Positions 1-7,651 of a DNA stretch of 64,000 nt are shown piece by piece (the stretch's first letter is position 1; every line of letters starts with the position of its first letter). The notes beneath the pieces are model-generated. The model was given only the letters and a program-made list of their open reading frames with translations, was not told where the DNA came from and ran no database searches. Source of the stretch: Streptantibioticus parmotrematis (GTDB lineage Bacteria; Actinomycetota; Actinomycetes; Streptomycetales; Streptomycetaceae); assembly GCF_019890615.1 (NCBI RefSeq), contig NZ_JAINVZ010000003.1:248001-312000 (forward strand). Direction: 5' to 3'. The position numbers were made by a program, and so were the translations under genes.

Positions 1-1118
1 CCCGGCACACCACCCTCGCCCCGGGGGTCACGTACGAGGAGTTCTCGGTCCAGGAGACCGGTGGCACGGCCCACGGGTACGTCCTCGTGGCCGATCTGAC
101 CAACCGCCACGTCTCCGCCGATCTGCTGACGCCCGGCACGGTGGCGAGACCCGGGACCGTCTCCGACCTGGCCGACTCACAGGGCGCGGTCGGCGGGGTC
201 AACGCGGACTTCTTCGACAACAGCGAGACCCAGCACCCCGGCGTCGAGCCCACCAGCGCGGCCGTGGGTCCGGCCGTCGGGCGCGGGATCACGTACAAGG
301 CGGCGGTGCCGGACGGTCAGCGCTTCGGTCCGGCGATGCCGCCGGGCGACTCGACCCGCGATGTGATCGGGGTCGGCGCGGACCGGGTGGCCCGGCTGGA
401 CCGGCTCACCCTCTCCGGTGCGGTGTCCGCCGCCGGCCGCACGATCGCGTTGCGCGGCCTCAACCAGTACGCGCTGCCGGTCGGCGGGGTCGGCGCGTAC
501 ACCTCGCTGTGGGGGTCGGCCTCCCGCGAGCGGGCGGTCTGCGGCACCGACACCGACCGCGCCGCGGGGTGCACGACCGAGACCTACGAGGTGACGGTAC
601 GTCAGGGCAAGGTGGTGTCGGTCTCCGACTCCCCCGGTTCCGGGACCATCGCGCGGGGCACGGTGGTGCTGGTGGGGCGCGAGGGCGGTGCGACGGCGCT
701 GCGTGCGCTGCGGGTCGGGGAGCGGGTGACGGTCAGCGACCGTCTGACCGGGTCCGGTGGGTCGCCGCTGCGGTTCGCGGTCGGCGGGTTCCCGTTGCTG
801 CGTGGCGGCGCGCCGCTGTCCGGTCTGGACGACACGACGACCGCGATCCGCACCAGCGCGGGATTCGCCACGGGCGGCCACCGCTTCTACCTGATGGCCC
901 TGGACGGCGGTTCGGGGCACGGTGTGGGGCTGACGGTCGCCGAACTCGCCTCGCTCATGCGGGACTTGGGGGCGTCGTCGGCGGTGGACCTGGACGGCGG
1001 CGGCTCGTCGACACTGGTGGCCAGGCAGCCGCACGCGGCGGAGGTCACCGTGGTCAACCATCCGTCGGACGGGGCGGAGCGCCCGGTGCCCGAGGGGATC
1101 GGGATCTTCTCCCGCTAG
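1..1118 (+). CDS. Phosphodiester glycosidase family protein (5' end cut by window)
   Basis: The reading frame is open from base 3 with no start in the window, so this is the last 371 residues of a longer, probably exported protein. It resembles the NAGPA/DUF2233 phosphodiester glycosidase family, whose members remove a sugar from a phosphodiester-linked glycan. Seen directly: NADFFD early in the visible part and DLDGGGSSTLV near the C-terminus, both typical of the conserved family core. An internal GTG at 87 gives an apparent shorter start, but it lies inside conserved-looking sequence and is unlikely to be real. It ends at a hairpin and is convergent with the MarR gene. Substrate unknown. 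Confidence 0.8.
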   Translation, partial: RHTTLAPGVTYEEFSVQETGGTAHGYVLVADLTNRHVSADLLTPGTVARPGTVSDLADSQGAVGGVNADFFDNSETQHPGVEPTSAAVGPAVGRGITYKAAVPDGQRFGPAMPPGDSTRDVIGVGADRVARLDRLTLSGAVSAAGRTIALRGLNQYALPVGGVGAYTSLWGSASRERAVCGTDTDRAAGCTTETYEVTVRQGKVVSVSDSPGSGTIARGTVVLVGREGGATALRALRVGERVTVSDRLTGSGGSPLRFAVGGFPLLRGGAPLSGLDDTTTAIRTSAGFATGGHRFYLMALDGGSGHGVGLTVAELASLMRDLGASSAVDLDGGGSSTLVARQPHAAEVTVVNHPSDGAERPVPEGIGIFSR

Positions 1119-1126
1119 CGGAGACG

Positions 1127-1155
1127 TGGGCGTCCGGCCTTCCGCCGGACGCCCA
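1127..1155. terminator. Hairpin terminator between convergent genes
   Basis: There is a perfect 11-bp stem (1127-1137 with 1145-1155) and a 7-nt loop, 9 nt after the glycosidase stop and before the 3' end of the reverse-strand MarR gene. It probably works in both directions. There is no strong T-run, which is usual in this GC range. Confidence 0.7.
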
Positions 1156-1199
1156 ACTCATCTGTTACAGGCCGCCGTTACCGCTGCCACGGGCCGCCG

Positions 1200-1670
1200 T
1201 CATCGCGTTCCGTCGTCCTCGTCCGCCGCGCGGAACGGTCCGCGCATCACGAACTCGCGCAACTGCCGGGCGAAGACCGCCACCTCCTGCGGTTCCCAGT
1301 CGCTGAGGGCCGCGTTGATGTGGCCGGCCAGGCGTTCCCGTAGTACGTCCACTGTCTCCTCCCCGCGCGAGGTGAGCACCAGCAGTGACGCGCGCGCGTC
1401 ATCGGGGTCGGGCTCCCGGCGCACCAGGCCGGCTTCCTCCAGCCGGGTCGCGCGCCGGGTCACGCCCGAGCGGTCGAGGCCGATCTCCGGTGCCAGTTCC
1501 GCCGCGCTGCGCGGGCCGGACCTGGCCAGGCCGCTGAGCACCGGATACGTCAGTTCATCCACTCCCTCCCCCAGTCCGTCGGTCAGGCCCTGATAGAGGC
1601 GTGCCCGGGTGGTGCGCTTGAGCAGTACGCCCAGCGCTTCGGCGATCTCGTGTCCCGCGTCGTTCTCCAC
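1200..1670 (-). CDS. MarR family transcriptional regulator
   Basis: A 156-residue winged-helix regulator. The DNA-binding region (about residues 45-105) contains PRSAAELAPEIGLDRSGVTR as the recognition helices and EPDPDDARASLLVLTSRG as the wing, the classical MarR pattern. N- and C-terminal helices would form the dimer interface. The start is GTG, preceded almost directly by GGAGGG, a spacing too short to be comfortable, and no other start codon lies nearby. It is divergent from a SnoaL-like gene across a 114-bp gap carrying two perfect inverted repeats, so it very likely represses both itself and that gene. The effector is unknown; MarR proteins usually respond to phenolic or oxidative ligands. 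Confidence 0.93.
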   Translation of the reverse strand: MENDAGHEIAEALGVLLKRTTRARLYQGLTDGLGEGVDELTYPVLSGLARSGPRSAAELAPEIGLDRSGVTRRATRLEEAGLVRREPDPDDARASLLVLTSRGEETVDVLRERLAGHINAALSDWEPQEVAVFARQLREFVMRGPFRAADEDDGTR

Positions 1671-1676
1671 CCCTCC

Positions 1677-1746
1677 AGATTAGCGTGCGCGACGCACGCA
1701 GCATGGTGTACGGTGTGACCACAGCGTGCGCCGCGCACGCAAATCT
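1677..1746. promoter_or_regulatory. Twin MarR operators in the divergent promoter region
   Basis: Two perfect copies of GCGTGCG-N3-CGCACGC lie at 1683-1699 and 1724-1740, 41 bp centre to centre, about four helical turns. The outer flanks also match each other: AGATTAGCGTGCG at 1677 mirrors CGCACGCAAATCT ending at 1746 with one mismatch, so the whole block is one large imperfect palindrome. The arrangement suits cooperative binding by two MarR dimers on one helix face. Confidence 0.75.
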
Positions 1747-1784
1747 GAAAGTGCGGCGCCTTGAAGAACACGAGAGGTTTCGCC

Positions 1785-2180
1785 ATGTCCCGTCACACCG
1801 CCATCGTTCCCGCCCTCACCGACCTGCTCTTCAACCGGGAGCTGACCCTCGACGAGGCCGTCGACCGCCACTTCTCCCCCGAGTACCGCCAGCGCACCGA
1901 CGGCGCCTGGGCGAACCGCGCCGAGTTCACCGCGCACATCGCCCACCTGCGGGAGCTGGTCGCCGAGGGCGAGGTCGTGGTGCACGACGAGCTCGCCGAC
2001 GGCGACCGTTACGCCGACCGCCACACGGTCCGGGTGGTCAAGAAGGACGGTTCCGTCGTCCGCACCGAGGTGTACGTCTTCGCCCGCTTCGCCGAGGACG
2101 GCCGCTTCCTCACCATCGAGGAGACCACCCTGATGCTGGAGGGCTCGGAGGCCGACCGCGACCTGGGCAGCGCCCGCTGA
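1785..2180 (+). CDS. SnoaL-like / nuclear transport factor 2 family protein
   Basis: A 131-residue single-domain alpha+beta-barrel protein of the NTF2/SnoaL-like superfamily. Seen: N-terminal helices (LTDLLFNRELTLDEAVDRHF), then EYRQRTDGAWANRAEFTAHI and a beta-rich half with VVVHDELADGDRYADRHTVR and TEVYVFARFAEDGRFLTIEE, a cone fold that usually binds a small ligand or acts as a cyclase or isomerase. I chose ATG 1785, 7 nt after GAGAGG; a TTG 24 bp upstream has no ribosome site. It is divergent from and probably repressed by the MarR regulator. The product is therefore likely induced by the MarR ligand. Substrate unknown. Confidence 0.85.
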   Translation: MSRHTAIVPALTDLLFNRELTLDEAVDRHFSPEYRQRTDGAWANRAEFTAHIAHLRELVAEGEVVVHDELADGDRYADRHTVRVVKKDGSVVRTEVYVFARFAEDGRFLTIEETTLMLEGSEADRDLGSAR

Positions 2181-2280
2181 GTGCTGCGCGCGCCGCGCGT
2201 CCCCGCCCGGGCGGGCGGTCACGCGCAGGACGGACGGCCGGGGCCCGGCGCTCCCTCGACGGAGCACCGGGCCGGGCGCC

Positions 2281-2324
2281 GGGCCAGGGAGCGGGGCCAG
2301 GGGTCGGGGCCAGGGGTCGGGGCC
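2281..2324. repeat. Short 13-bp tandem repeat
   Basis: The unit GGGGCCAGGGGTC is present at 2293-2305 and 2306-2318, with a partial third copy to 2324 and a degenerate copy before. It sits between two convergent genes, just past the ABC-F stop, and is most likely slippage-prone spacer. Confidence 0.6.
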
Positions 2325-2337
2325 GGCACGCGGGGGC

Positions 2338-3948
2338 TCACATGGGGTCCCCCTCGGTCAGTTCGCCGTCCATCCGCACCCAGCGGGTGATGCCCAGGCC
2401 CCGCAGGAACGGCAGGTCGTGGCTGGCCACGATCAGCGCGCCGGGGTACGACGCCAGCGCCTCGGTGAGCTTGCGGACGCCGGCGAGGTCGAGGTTGTTC
2501 GTCGGCTCGTCCAGCAGCAGCAGTTGAGGCGCGGGGTCGGCGAGCATCAGCGCGGCGAGCGTGGCCCGGAAGCGTTCGCCACCGGAGAGGGTGCCGACCA
2601 GCTGGTTGGCCCGGGCGCCCCGGAACAGGAATCGCGCCAGCCGGGCCCGGATCTCGTTGTCACCGGCGTCCGGGGCGAACCGCGCCACGTTCTCCGCGAT
2701 GGTCAGCGCGTCGTCGAGCACGTCCAGCCGTTGCGGCAGGTAGCGCACGGGGACGTGGACGACCGCCTCGCCCGCCGACGGCGCCAGTTCGCCGACGAGG
2801 GTACGCAGCAGTGTGGTCTTGCCCGCGCCGTTGCGGCCGGTCAGCGCGATCTGCTCGGGGCCGTGGACCTGGAACCGCTCGGCCCGGCCGCCGTGGGCGA
2901 GGCGCAGCTCGCGCAGGGTGAGCACGGTGCGGCCCTGCGGCACTTCGGCCTGGGGCAGGTCCACGCGGATCTCGGCGTCGTCGCGTACCGCGGCGGCTGC
3001 CTCGTCGACGCGTTCCCTGGCCTCCTGCACCTTCTCCTGGTGCAGGAGGCGGTGCTTGCCCGCGGAGACCTGAGCCTGGCGCTTGCGTTCCCCCATCACC
3101 ACCTTGGGTTCGCGTTTGGTGTCGTACATCTTCTGTCCGTAGCGCACGCGCCTGGCCAACTTCACGTGTGCGTCGGCCAGTTCGCGCCGCTGGCGTTGCA
3201 GATCGCTCTCGGCGGACCGCAGCGTGCGTTCCGCCGCCTCCTGTTCGACGGCGAGGGCGTGTTCGTACGCGGTGAAGTTGCCCCCGTACCAGTGGACGCG
3301 TCCCTCCCTCAAGTCGGCGATCTGGTCGACGTGTTCGAGCAGTTCGCGGTCGTGGCTGACCACCACCAGCACCCCGCGCCAGGAGGCGACCGCGTCGTGC
3401 AGGCGGGCGCGGGCGCGCAGGTCGAGGTTGTTGGTGGGCTCGTCCAGCAGCAGCACGTCCGGGCGGGCCAGCAGCAGCGCGGCGAGCCGCAGCAGCACCG
3501 ACTCGCCGCCGGAGACCTCGCCGACCGTGCGGTCGAGGTCGAGGTGGCCGAGGCCCAGCTGGTCGAGGGTGGCGCGGGCGCGCTCCTCGACGTCCCAGTC
3601 GTCGCCGACGACCGCGAAGTGCCCTTCGTCCGGGTCTCCGTTCTCGATGGCGTGCAGGGCGGCGCGGACGCGGTCGATGCCGAGGGCTTCGTCGACGCGT
3701 GCGGTGGTCTCCAGGGTGAGGTCCTGCGGCAGGTAGCCCACCTCGCCGCGTACGCGCACGGTGCCGCGGGACGGCGTGAGCTCACCGGCGATGAGCCTCA
3801 ACAGGGTTGACTTTCCGGATCCGTTGAGGCCGACCAGGCCGGTGCGGCCCGGGCCGACGGCGAGTTGGAAGCCGTCGAACACGGTGGTGCCGTCGGGCCA
3901 GGCGAACGACAGGTCGGCGGTGGCGATGGACGCGGAGGGTTGTGACAT
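2338..3948 (-). CDS. ABC-F family ATP-binding protein
   Basis: A 536-residue soluble protein with two ABC ATPase domains and no membrane segment, the ABC-F layout. Domain 1 has Walker A GLNGSGKST (residues 40-48), signature VSGGES and LLLDEPTNNLDL. A charged helical linker (KRQAQVSAGKHRLLHQEKVQ region) follows, then domain 2 with GRNGAGKTT, LSGGERFR and LLLDEPTNNLDL. ABC-F proteins bind the ribosomal E site and act as translation factors or protect ribosomes from antibiotics; the paralogue here cannot be assigned to one drug class by eye. The ATG start follows GGGAG by 7 nt. Its long upstream region could host attenuation, but I see no defined leader. Confidence 0.93.
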   Translation of the reverse strand: MSQPSASIATADLSFAWPDGTTVFDGFQLAVGPGRTGLVGLNGSGKSTLLRLIAGELTPSRGTVRVRGEVGYLPQDLTLETTARVDEALGIDRVRAALHAIENGDPDEGHFAVVGDDWDVEERARATLDQLGLGHLDLDRTVGEVSGGESVLLRLAALLLARPDVLLLDEPTNNLDLRARARLHDAVASWRGVLVVVSHDRELLEHVDQIADLREGRVHWYGGNFTAYEHALAVEQEAAERTLRSAESDLQRQRRELADAHVKLARRVRYGQKMYDTKREPKVVMGERKRQAQVSAGKHRLLHQEKVQEARERVDEAAAAVRDDAEIRVDLPQAEVPQGRTVLTLRELRLAHGGRAERFQVHGPEQIALTGRNGAGKTTLLRTLVGELAPSAGEAVVHVPVRYLPQRLDVLDDALTIAENVARFAPDAGDNEIRARLARFLFRGARANQLVGTLSGGERFRATLAALMLADPAPQLLLLDEPTNNLDLAGVRKLTEALASYPGALIVASHDLPFLRGLGITRWVRMDGELTEGDPM

Positions 3949-4375
3949 GCGGGGCTCCCGGTCGGTTGACGTCGATGGGTGACGCGTGCCGACACCGTGG
4001 GAGGCGGGTACGAGCGGCGGGGACGGAGCGTCCCGGACCGGAGTCTCAGCAGGCCCGTGAGGGGCGTCCCGGGCGGGCCGGGAGGGCTGAGCGCGCCGAG
4101 CGGGCCGGGAACGCGGTCGCGGAAGGGCGGTTCGTCGCCGAGGTCGTACACGCGGCGGATCGCGTGGCAGGGCACGCGTTCACTGCACGGTGTCGTGGGG
4201 CCTCAGACGAGCAACGGCCTTCTCCGATCGGGCGACATCAGGACCACGTACGACGGTACGGGTGGCGGTGCGCCGCCGCAACGGGATATCGCCGTGCGCC
4301 ACCCGACGGGATCGTCGCGCACCTGGCCGGTCGCGCGGTCTTTTGGGGGCGGGCGGGGTGTGCTGTCCTGACGGC
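3949..4375. other. Divergent intergenic region, no supported gene
   Basis: A 427-bp gap between the reverse-strand ABC-F gene and the forward nitroreductase gene. Open frames cross it on both strands, but none has a ribosome site with a recognisable product. Antibiotic-inducible ABC-F genes often carry a regulatory leader, so the stretch next to the ABC-F start may be a long 5' UTR. I see no clear terminator-antiterminator pair in it. Confidence 0.4.
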
Positions 4376-5062
4376 ATGGCCGATGACACGATGCCCGCGG
4401 TCCCGAGCGGGCGCCCGTACCCGACCGTGCCGCTCCGCCCGATGGTGGTGACCGCGGACGAGGCCGTCGCCCGGGGCAGGGCCTTCCACGAGGTGATGGA
4501 GCGGCGCCGTACCGTGCGGGACTTCTCCCCGGAACCGGTGCCGGACGGCGTGGTGGAGTGGGCGGTGCGCACCGCGGCGACCGCGCCGAGCGGCGCCAAC
4601 GTCCAGCCGTGGCGTTTCGTCGCGGTCACCGATCCGGAGCGCAAACGGCGGCTGCGGGAGGCGGCCGAGACGGAGGAGCGCGAGTTCTACGGCCGCCGGG
4701 CGTCCGCGGAGTGGCTCCGGGCGCTGGAGCCGCTGGGGACGGACTGGCACAAGCCGTTCCTGGAACGGGCGCCGGTGGTGATCGTGGTCTTCGAGGTCCA
4801 CAAGGGCCCTGATTCGCCGCGCCCGTACTACACGAAGGAGTCGGTGGGCATCGCGGTCGGCCTGCTGCTGGCGTCACTGCACCAGGCGGGCCTGGCGACC
4901 CTCACCCACACCCCCAGCCCCATGCGCTTCCTCAACGACATCTGCGAACGCCCGCCCGAGGAGCGCGCGTCGTACGTGATCCCGGTGGGCTACCCGGCGC
5001 CGGACGCCCGGGTGCCGGACATCCGGCGCAAGGAACTCACCGAGATCCTGGTCAGGTTGTGA
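4376..5062 (+). CDS. Nitroreductase family protein
   Basis: A 228-residue FMN-dependent oxidoreductase of the nitroreductase fold. Seen: the FMN phosphate-binding start RRRTVRDF (about residues 43-50), [10 protein letters not shown] (about 71-80), and the late conserved segment [20 protein letters not shown] followed by [12 protein letters not shown], typical of the NfnB/iodotyrosine-deiodinase-like branch. Such enzymes reduce nitro, quinone or halogenated substrates with NAD(P)H as obligate dimers. I chose ATG 4376; the frame stays open further upstream but loses similarity. A methyltransferase gene follows after 58 bp on the same strand, possibly co-transcribed. Physiological substrate unknown. 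Confidence 0.9.
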   Translation: MADDTMPAVPSGRPYPTVPLRPMVVTADEAVARGRAFHEVMERRRTVRDFSPEPVPDGVVEWAVRTAATAPSGANVQPWRFVAVTDPERKRRLREAAETEEREFYGRRASAEWLRALEPLGTDWHKPFLERAPVVIVVFEVHKGPDSPRPYYTKESVGIAVGLLLASLHQAGLATLTHTPSPMRFLNDICERPPEERASYVIPVGYPAPDARVPDIRRKELTEILVRL

Positions 5063-5120
5063 GCCGCCGCACCGGCGGCGGCCAGGAACCGGAGGTGACA
5101 CGGCGTACGTCTCCCGCACC

Positions 5121-5888
5121 ATGACGTCAGACGAGCAGCAAGTGAACGCGCCCTCCGTCATGACCACCGGTTCGCCGAGGGGCAACCCCTACGACGTCTT
5201 CGCCGAGGGGTACACGACCGAGAACGAAGCCAACCTCGTCAACGGCTACTACCAGCGGCCCGCGATGCTGGCCCTCGCCGGGGACGTGTCCGGGCGGCGG
5301 ATCCTCGATGCGGGCTGTGGCTCAGGGCCGCTGTTCGCCGCGTTGCGCGACCGCGGTGCCGTCATGAGCGGGTTCGACGCGAGCGCCGGGATGGTTCAGC
5401 TGGCCCGGCGGCGCCTCGGCGACGACGCGGACCTGCGGCTGGCCGAGCTGGGCGGCCCGCTTCCGTACGCGGACGACACGTTCGACGACGTCGTGGCGGC
5501 CCTGGTGCTGCACTACCTGGAGGACTGGGGTCCGGCGCTGGCCGAACTGCGGCGCGTACTCAAGCCCGGCGGTCGGCTGATCGTGGCCGTGGAGCACCCG
5601 TTCGCGGTCCACCTGATGCACCGCGAGGCCGGGCGTGAGGCCGAGTACGGCTATTTCGCCACCACGAACTGGGTCGAGGAGTGGGCCTTCGGCGACCAGC
5701 GGGCCCCGGTGAGCATGTGGCACCGGCCGCTGCACGCGATGTCGGACGCGTTCACGGCGGCGGGCTTCCGCATCACGACCATCAGCGAGCCGGAGCCGGA
5801 CCCAGCGGCACGGGAGGCGTTCCCCGATGACATCGCCGCCAGGTCGCGCTTCTTGTGCTTCTTGTTCTTCGTCCTGCAGGCCGACTAG
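5121..5888 (+). CDS. Class I SAM-dependent methyltransferase
   Basis: A 255-residue Rossmann-fold methyltransferase. Motif I ILDAGCGSG is at about 61-69, the acidic SAM ribose-binding strand end is in MSGFDASAGM, and post-motifs include FDDVVAALVLHYLEDW and LKPGGRLIVAVEHPF, as in the Methyltransf_11/UbiE-like group. The C-terminal part contains WHRPLHAMSDAFTAAGF, a usual late segment of this group. The GGAGG upstream is about 25 nt from the ATG, too far, so the start is uncertain; an ATG at 5160 is an alternative. It probably methylates a small molecule; the substrate cannot be told. Confidence 0.9.
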   Translation: MTSDEQQVNAPSVMTTGSPRGNPYDVFAEGYTTENEANLVNGYYQRPAMLALAGDVSGRRILDAGCGSGPLFAALRDRGAVMSGFDASAGMVQLARRRLGDDADLRLAELGGPLPYADDTFDDVVAALVLHYLEDWGPALAELRRVLKPGGRLIVAVEHPFAVHLMHREAGREAEYGYFATTNWVEEWAFGDQRAPVSMWHRPLHAMSDAFTAAGFRITTISEPEPDPAAREAFPDDIAARSRFLCFLFFVLQAD

Positions 5889-6048
5889 CGCGCTGCGCGA
5901 CGTGGCGGCCCGGGGCGGCGTCGGACACCGCCCCGGCGAGGGACAGCAGTTCGACCCCTCACTCTCTCGGGCGGTCCGGGTTTCAGGCGTGGCGCATCGG
6001 CAAGGCGCACCAGCGCAAGACCGAACGCACCACCGCGAGGAGGCTGCA

Positions 6049-6240
6049 ATGGGCAAGCTCGGAGATCTGGCGAACAAGGCCAAGGAGATGGCCTCGAGCC
6101 ACCCCGACCAGGCGGACAAGGGCGTGGAGCGAGCTGAGCAGTTCGCCGACGAGCGCACCGACGACCGCTTCGACTCCCAGACCGACAAGGCCGCTGACGC
6201 GATCCGCCACACCTACGGCGGCGGCGGTGACGAGAAGTAG
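6049..6240 (+). CDS. Rv0909/MT0933-type antitoxin-like small protein
   Basis: A 63-residue charged protein starting at ATG 6049, 5 nt after AGGAGG. The N-terminal MGKLGDLANKAKEMASSHPD and the Asp/Lys-rich remainder match the MT0933 (Rv0909) antitoxin family common in actinobacteria. In mycobacteria the relative pairs with toxin Rv0910, a START-like protein. No such toxin gene is beside this one: the neighbours are a methyltransferase and a desaturase. It may therefore be an orphan with a different role, for instance a hydrophilic stress protein. It ends 31 nt before a strong terminator, so it is probably monocistronic. Confidence 0.85.
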   Translation: MGKLGDLANKAKEMASSHPDQADKGVERAEQFADERTDDRFDSQTDKAADAIRHTYGGGGDEK

Positions 6241-6271
6241 CGCCCCGTCCGCGTGACCCCTCCCCGGGTCG

Positions 6272-6298
6272 GGCCGCCGACGCACCGCGTCGGCGGCC
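6272..6298 (+). terminator. Strong intrinsic-type hairpin
   Basis: A perfect 12-bp stem (6272-6283 with 6287-6298) closes a 3-nt ACC loop and is followed by TT, 31 nt after the antitoxin-like gene. Confidence 0.8.
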
Positions 6299-6442
6299 TT
6301 CGCACGTCCGCCTCGCATGTGGATGCTCTCCGGGGCGCCGGACGACCGGTTCCGAGAACGGCCGGATGCGGCGCAGGCCGCCCGGGCCGCGAGAGTCTCC
6401 CGGTCCGGCACAGACGCACCCGCCCACGGGGGTTGTCCCCAC

Positions 6443-6483
6443 TCGTGGTCGGGTGGCCGCCCCCGTCGTGGTCGGGGGCGGCC
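6443..6483 (+). other. Hairpin and direct repeat upstream of the desaturase gene
   Basis: In the gap 6299-6570 the only structure I see is an 11-bp direct repeat TCGTGGTCGGG (6443-6453 and 6466-6476) and a 10-bp hairpin (6455-6464 with 6474-6483). They lie about 90 nt before the desaturase start and may belong to its 5' UTR or operator region. The rest of the gap holds nothing recognisable. Confidence 0.35.
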
Positions 6484-6570
6484 CGCATGGCCTGGAGCCT
6501 CGGCCGTCCATAGGTTCGATGAGCCGGCTCCCGCCACTAGATGGGAGCGTCCTCATCGCCTGGAGCTCTC

Positions 6571-7608
6571 ATGCCTGTGGCCAGTCCGTCCGTCCTGGAA
6601 GCCGAAGCGGCTACGGGGAGCGAGTTCGCGCCACTGCTGCGGCAGGTCAGGGAACGCGGTCTGCTGCGGCGGCGGCACGGGTACTACGCCTGGACGATCG
6701 GCGCCAACTTCCTTGCTCTCGCCGCCCTATGGACCGGCGTGCTGATATCCCGAGGGACGTGGTGGGTGCTGCTGCTCGCCGTGCCGATGGCGGTCATCAG
6801 CGGGCGGACCGCGTTCGTCGGGCACGATGCGGGCCACCAGCAGATCAGCGGCAACCGCAAGGTCAACCGCGCCCTCGGGCTGATCCACGGCGATCTACTG
6901 CTCGGCATGGGATACGGGTGGTGGAACGACAAGCACAACCGGCACCACGCCCACCCCAACCACGTGGGCAAGGACCCCGACGTCGAGGTGGGCGCGCTGG
7001 TGTGGACGCGGGCCCAGGCGGTCGAACGGGAGGGATTCGCACGCTTCCTGACGAAGTATCAGGCCTGGCTGTTCTTTCCCATGCTGCTGCTCGAAGGCGT
7101 CGCGCTCAAGGTCGCGAGCGTGCGGGACCTGCGCCGGCTGCCGCTGCCGGAACGCCGTGTGGAAGGCGCGTTGATGGCGGCGCACCTGGTGCTGTACGTG
7201 TCGCTGCTGCTGTCGGCGATGCCGGTCGGAACGGCGGTGGCGTTCGCGGCGCTGCACCACGCGTTGTTCGGGCTCCACCTGGGCTGCGCGTTCGCACCCA
7301 ACCACAAGGGCATGGAGATGCCACGGGACGACGAGCGGTGGGGGCACCTGCGGCGCCAGGTGCTCACCTCACGGGACGTGCGCGGCGGACGGGTCACCGA
7401 CTGGCTGCTGGGCGGCCTCAACTACCAGGTGGAACACCACCTGTTCCCCAGCATGCCGCGCCCCCACCTGCGGATCGTCCAGCCGCTGGTACGGGAGCAC
7501 TGCGCGCGCCTCGGGGTGCCCTACACCGAGGCCGGGCCGCTGGAGTCGTACGCGCAGGCGCTCGGTCACATGCACGCCGTCGGTGCCCCGCTGCGCCGCG
7601 CCAGGTAG
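6571..7608 (+). CDS. Membrane fatty acid desaturase
   Basis: A 345-residue integral-membrane diiron desaturase. All three histidine clusters are present: HDAGH (residues 85-89), HNRHH (122-126) and QVEHH (286-290). The last form, with Gln in place of the first His, marks the front-end/DesA3-like linoleoyl-CoA desaturase branch. Hydrophobic spans flank the clusters (about 41-75 and 175-215). It introduces a double bond into acyl chains and would alter membrane fluidity; the position cannot be deduced. I chose ATG 6571 because GGAG precedes it by 5 nt, while ATG 6541 has no ribosome site. No cytochrome b5 or ferredoxin domain is fused. The next gene begins 43 bp later. Confidence 0.92.
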   Translation: MPVASPSVLEAEAATGSEFAPLLRQVRERGLLRRRHGYYAWTIGANFLALAALWTGVLISRGTWWVLLLAVPMAVISGRTAFVGHDAGHQQISGNRKVNRALGLIHGDLLLGMGYGWWNDKHNRHHAHPNHVGKDPDVEVGALVWTRAQAVEREGFARFLTKYQAWLFFPMLLLEGVALKVASVRDLRRLPLPERRVEGALMAAHLVLYVSLLLSAMPVGTAVAFAALHHALFGLHLGCAFAPNHKGMEMPRDDERWGHLRRQVLTSRDVRGGRVTDWLLGGLNYQVEHHLFPSMPRPHLRIVQPLVREHCARLGVPYTEAGPLESYAQALGHMHAVGAPLRRAR

Positions 7609-7651
7609 CGTCGGGCGCGGCAGCCGGCCGACCGCAGCAGTAGGAGCCCAC

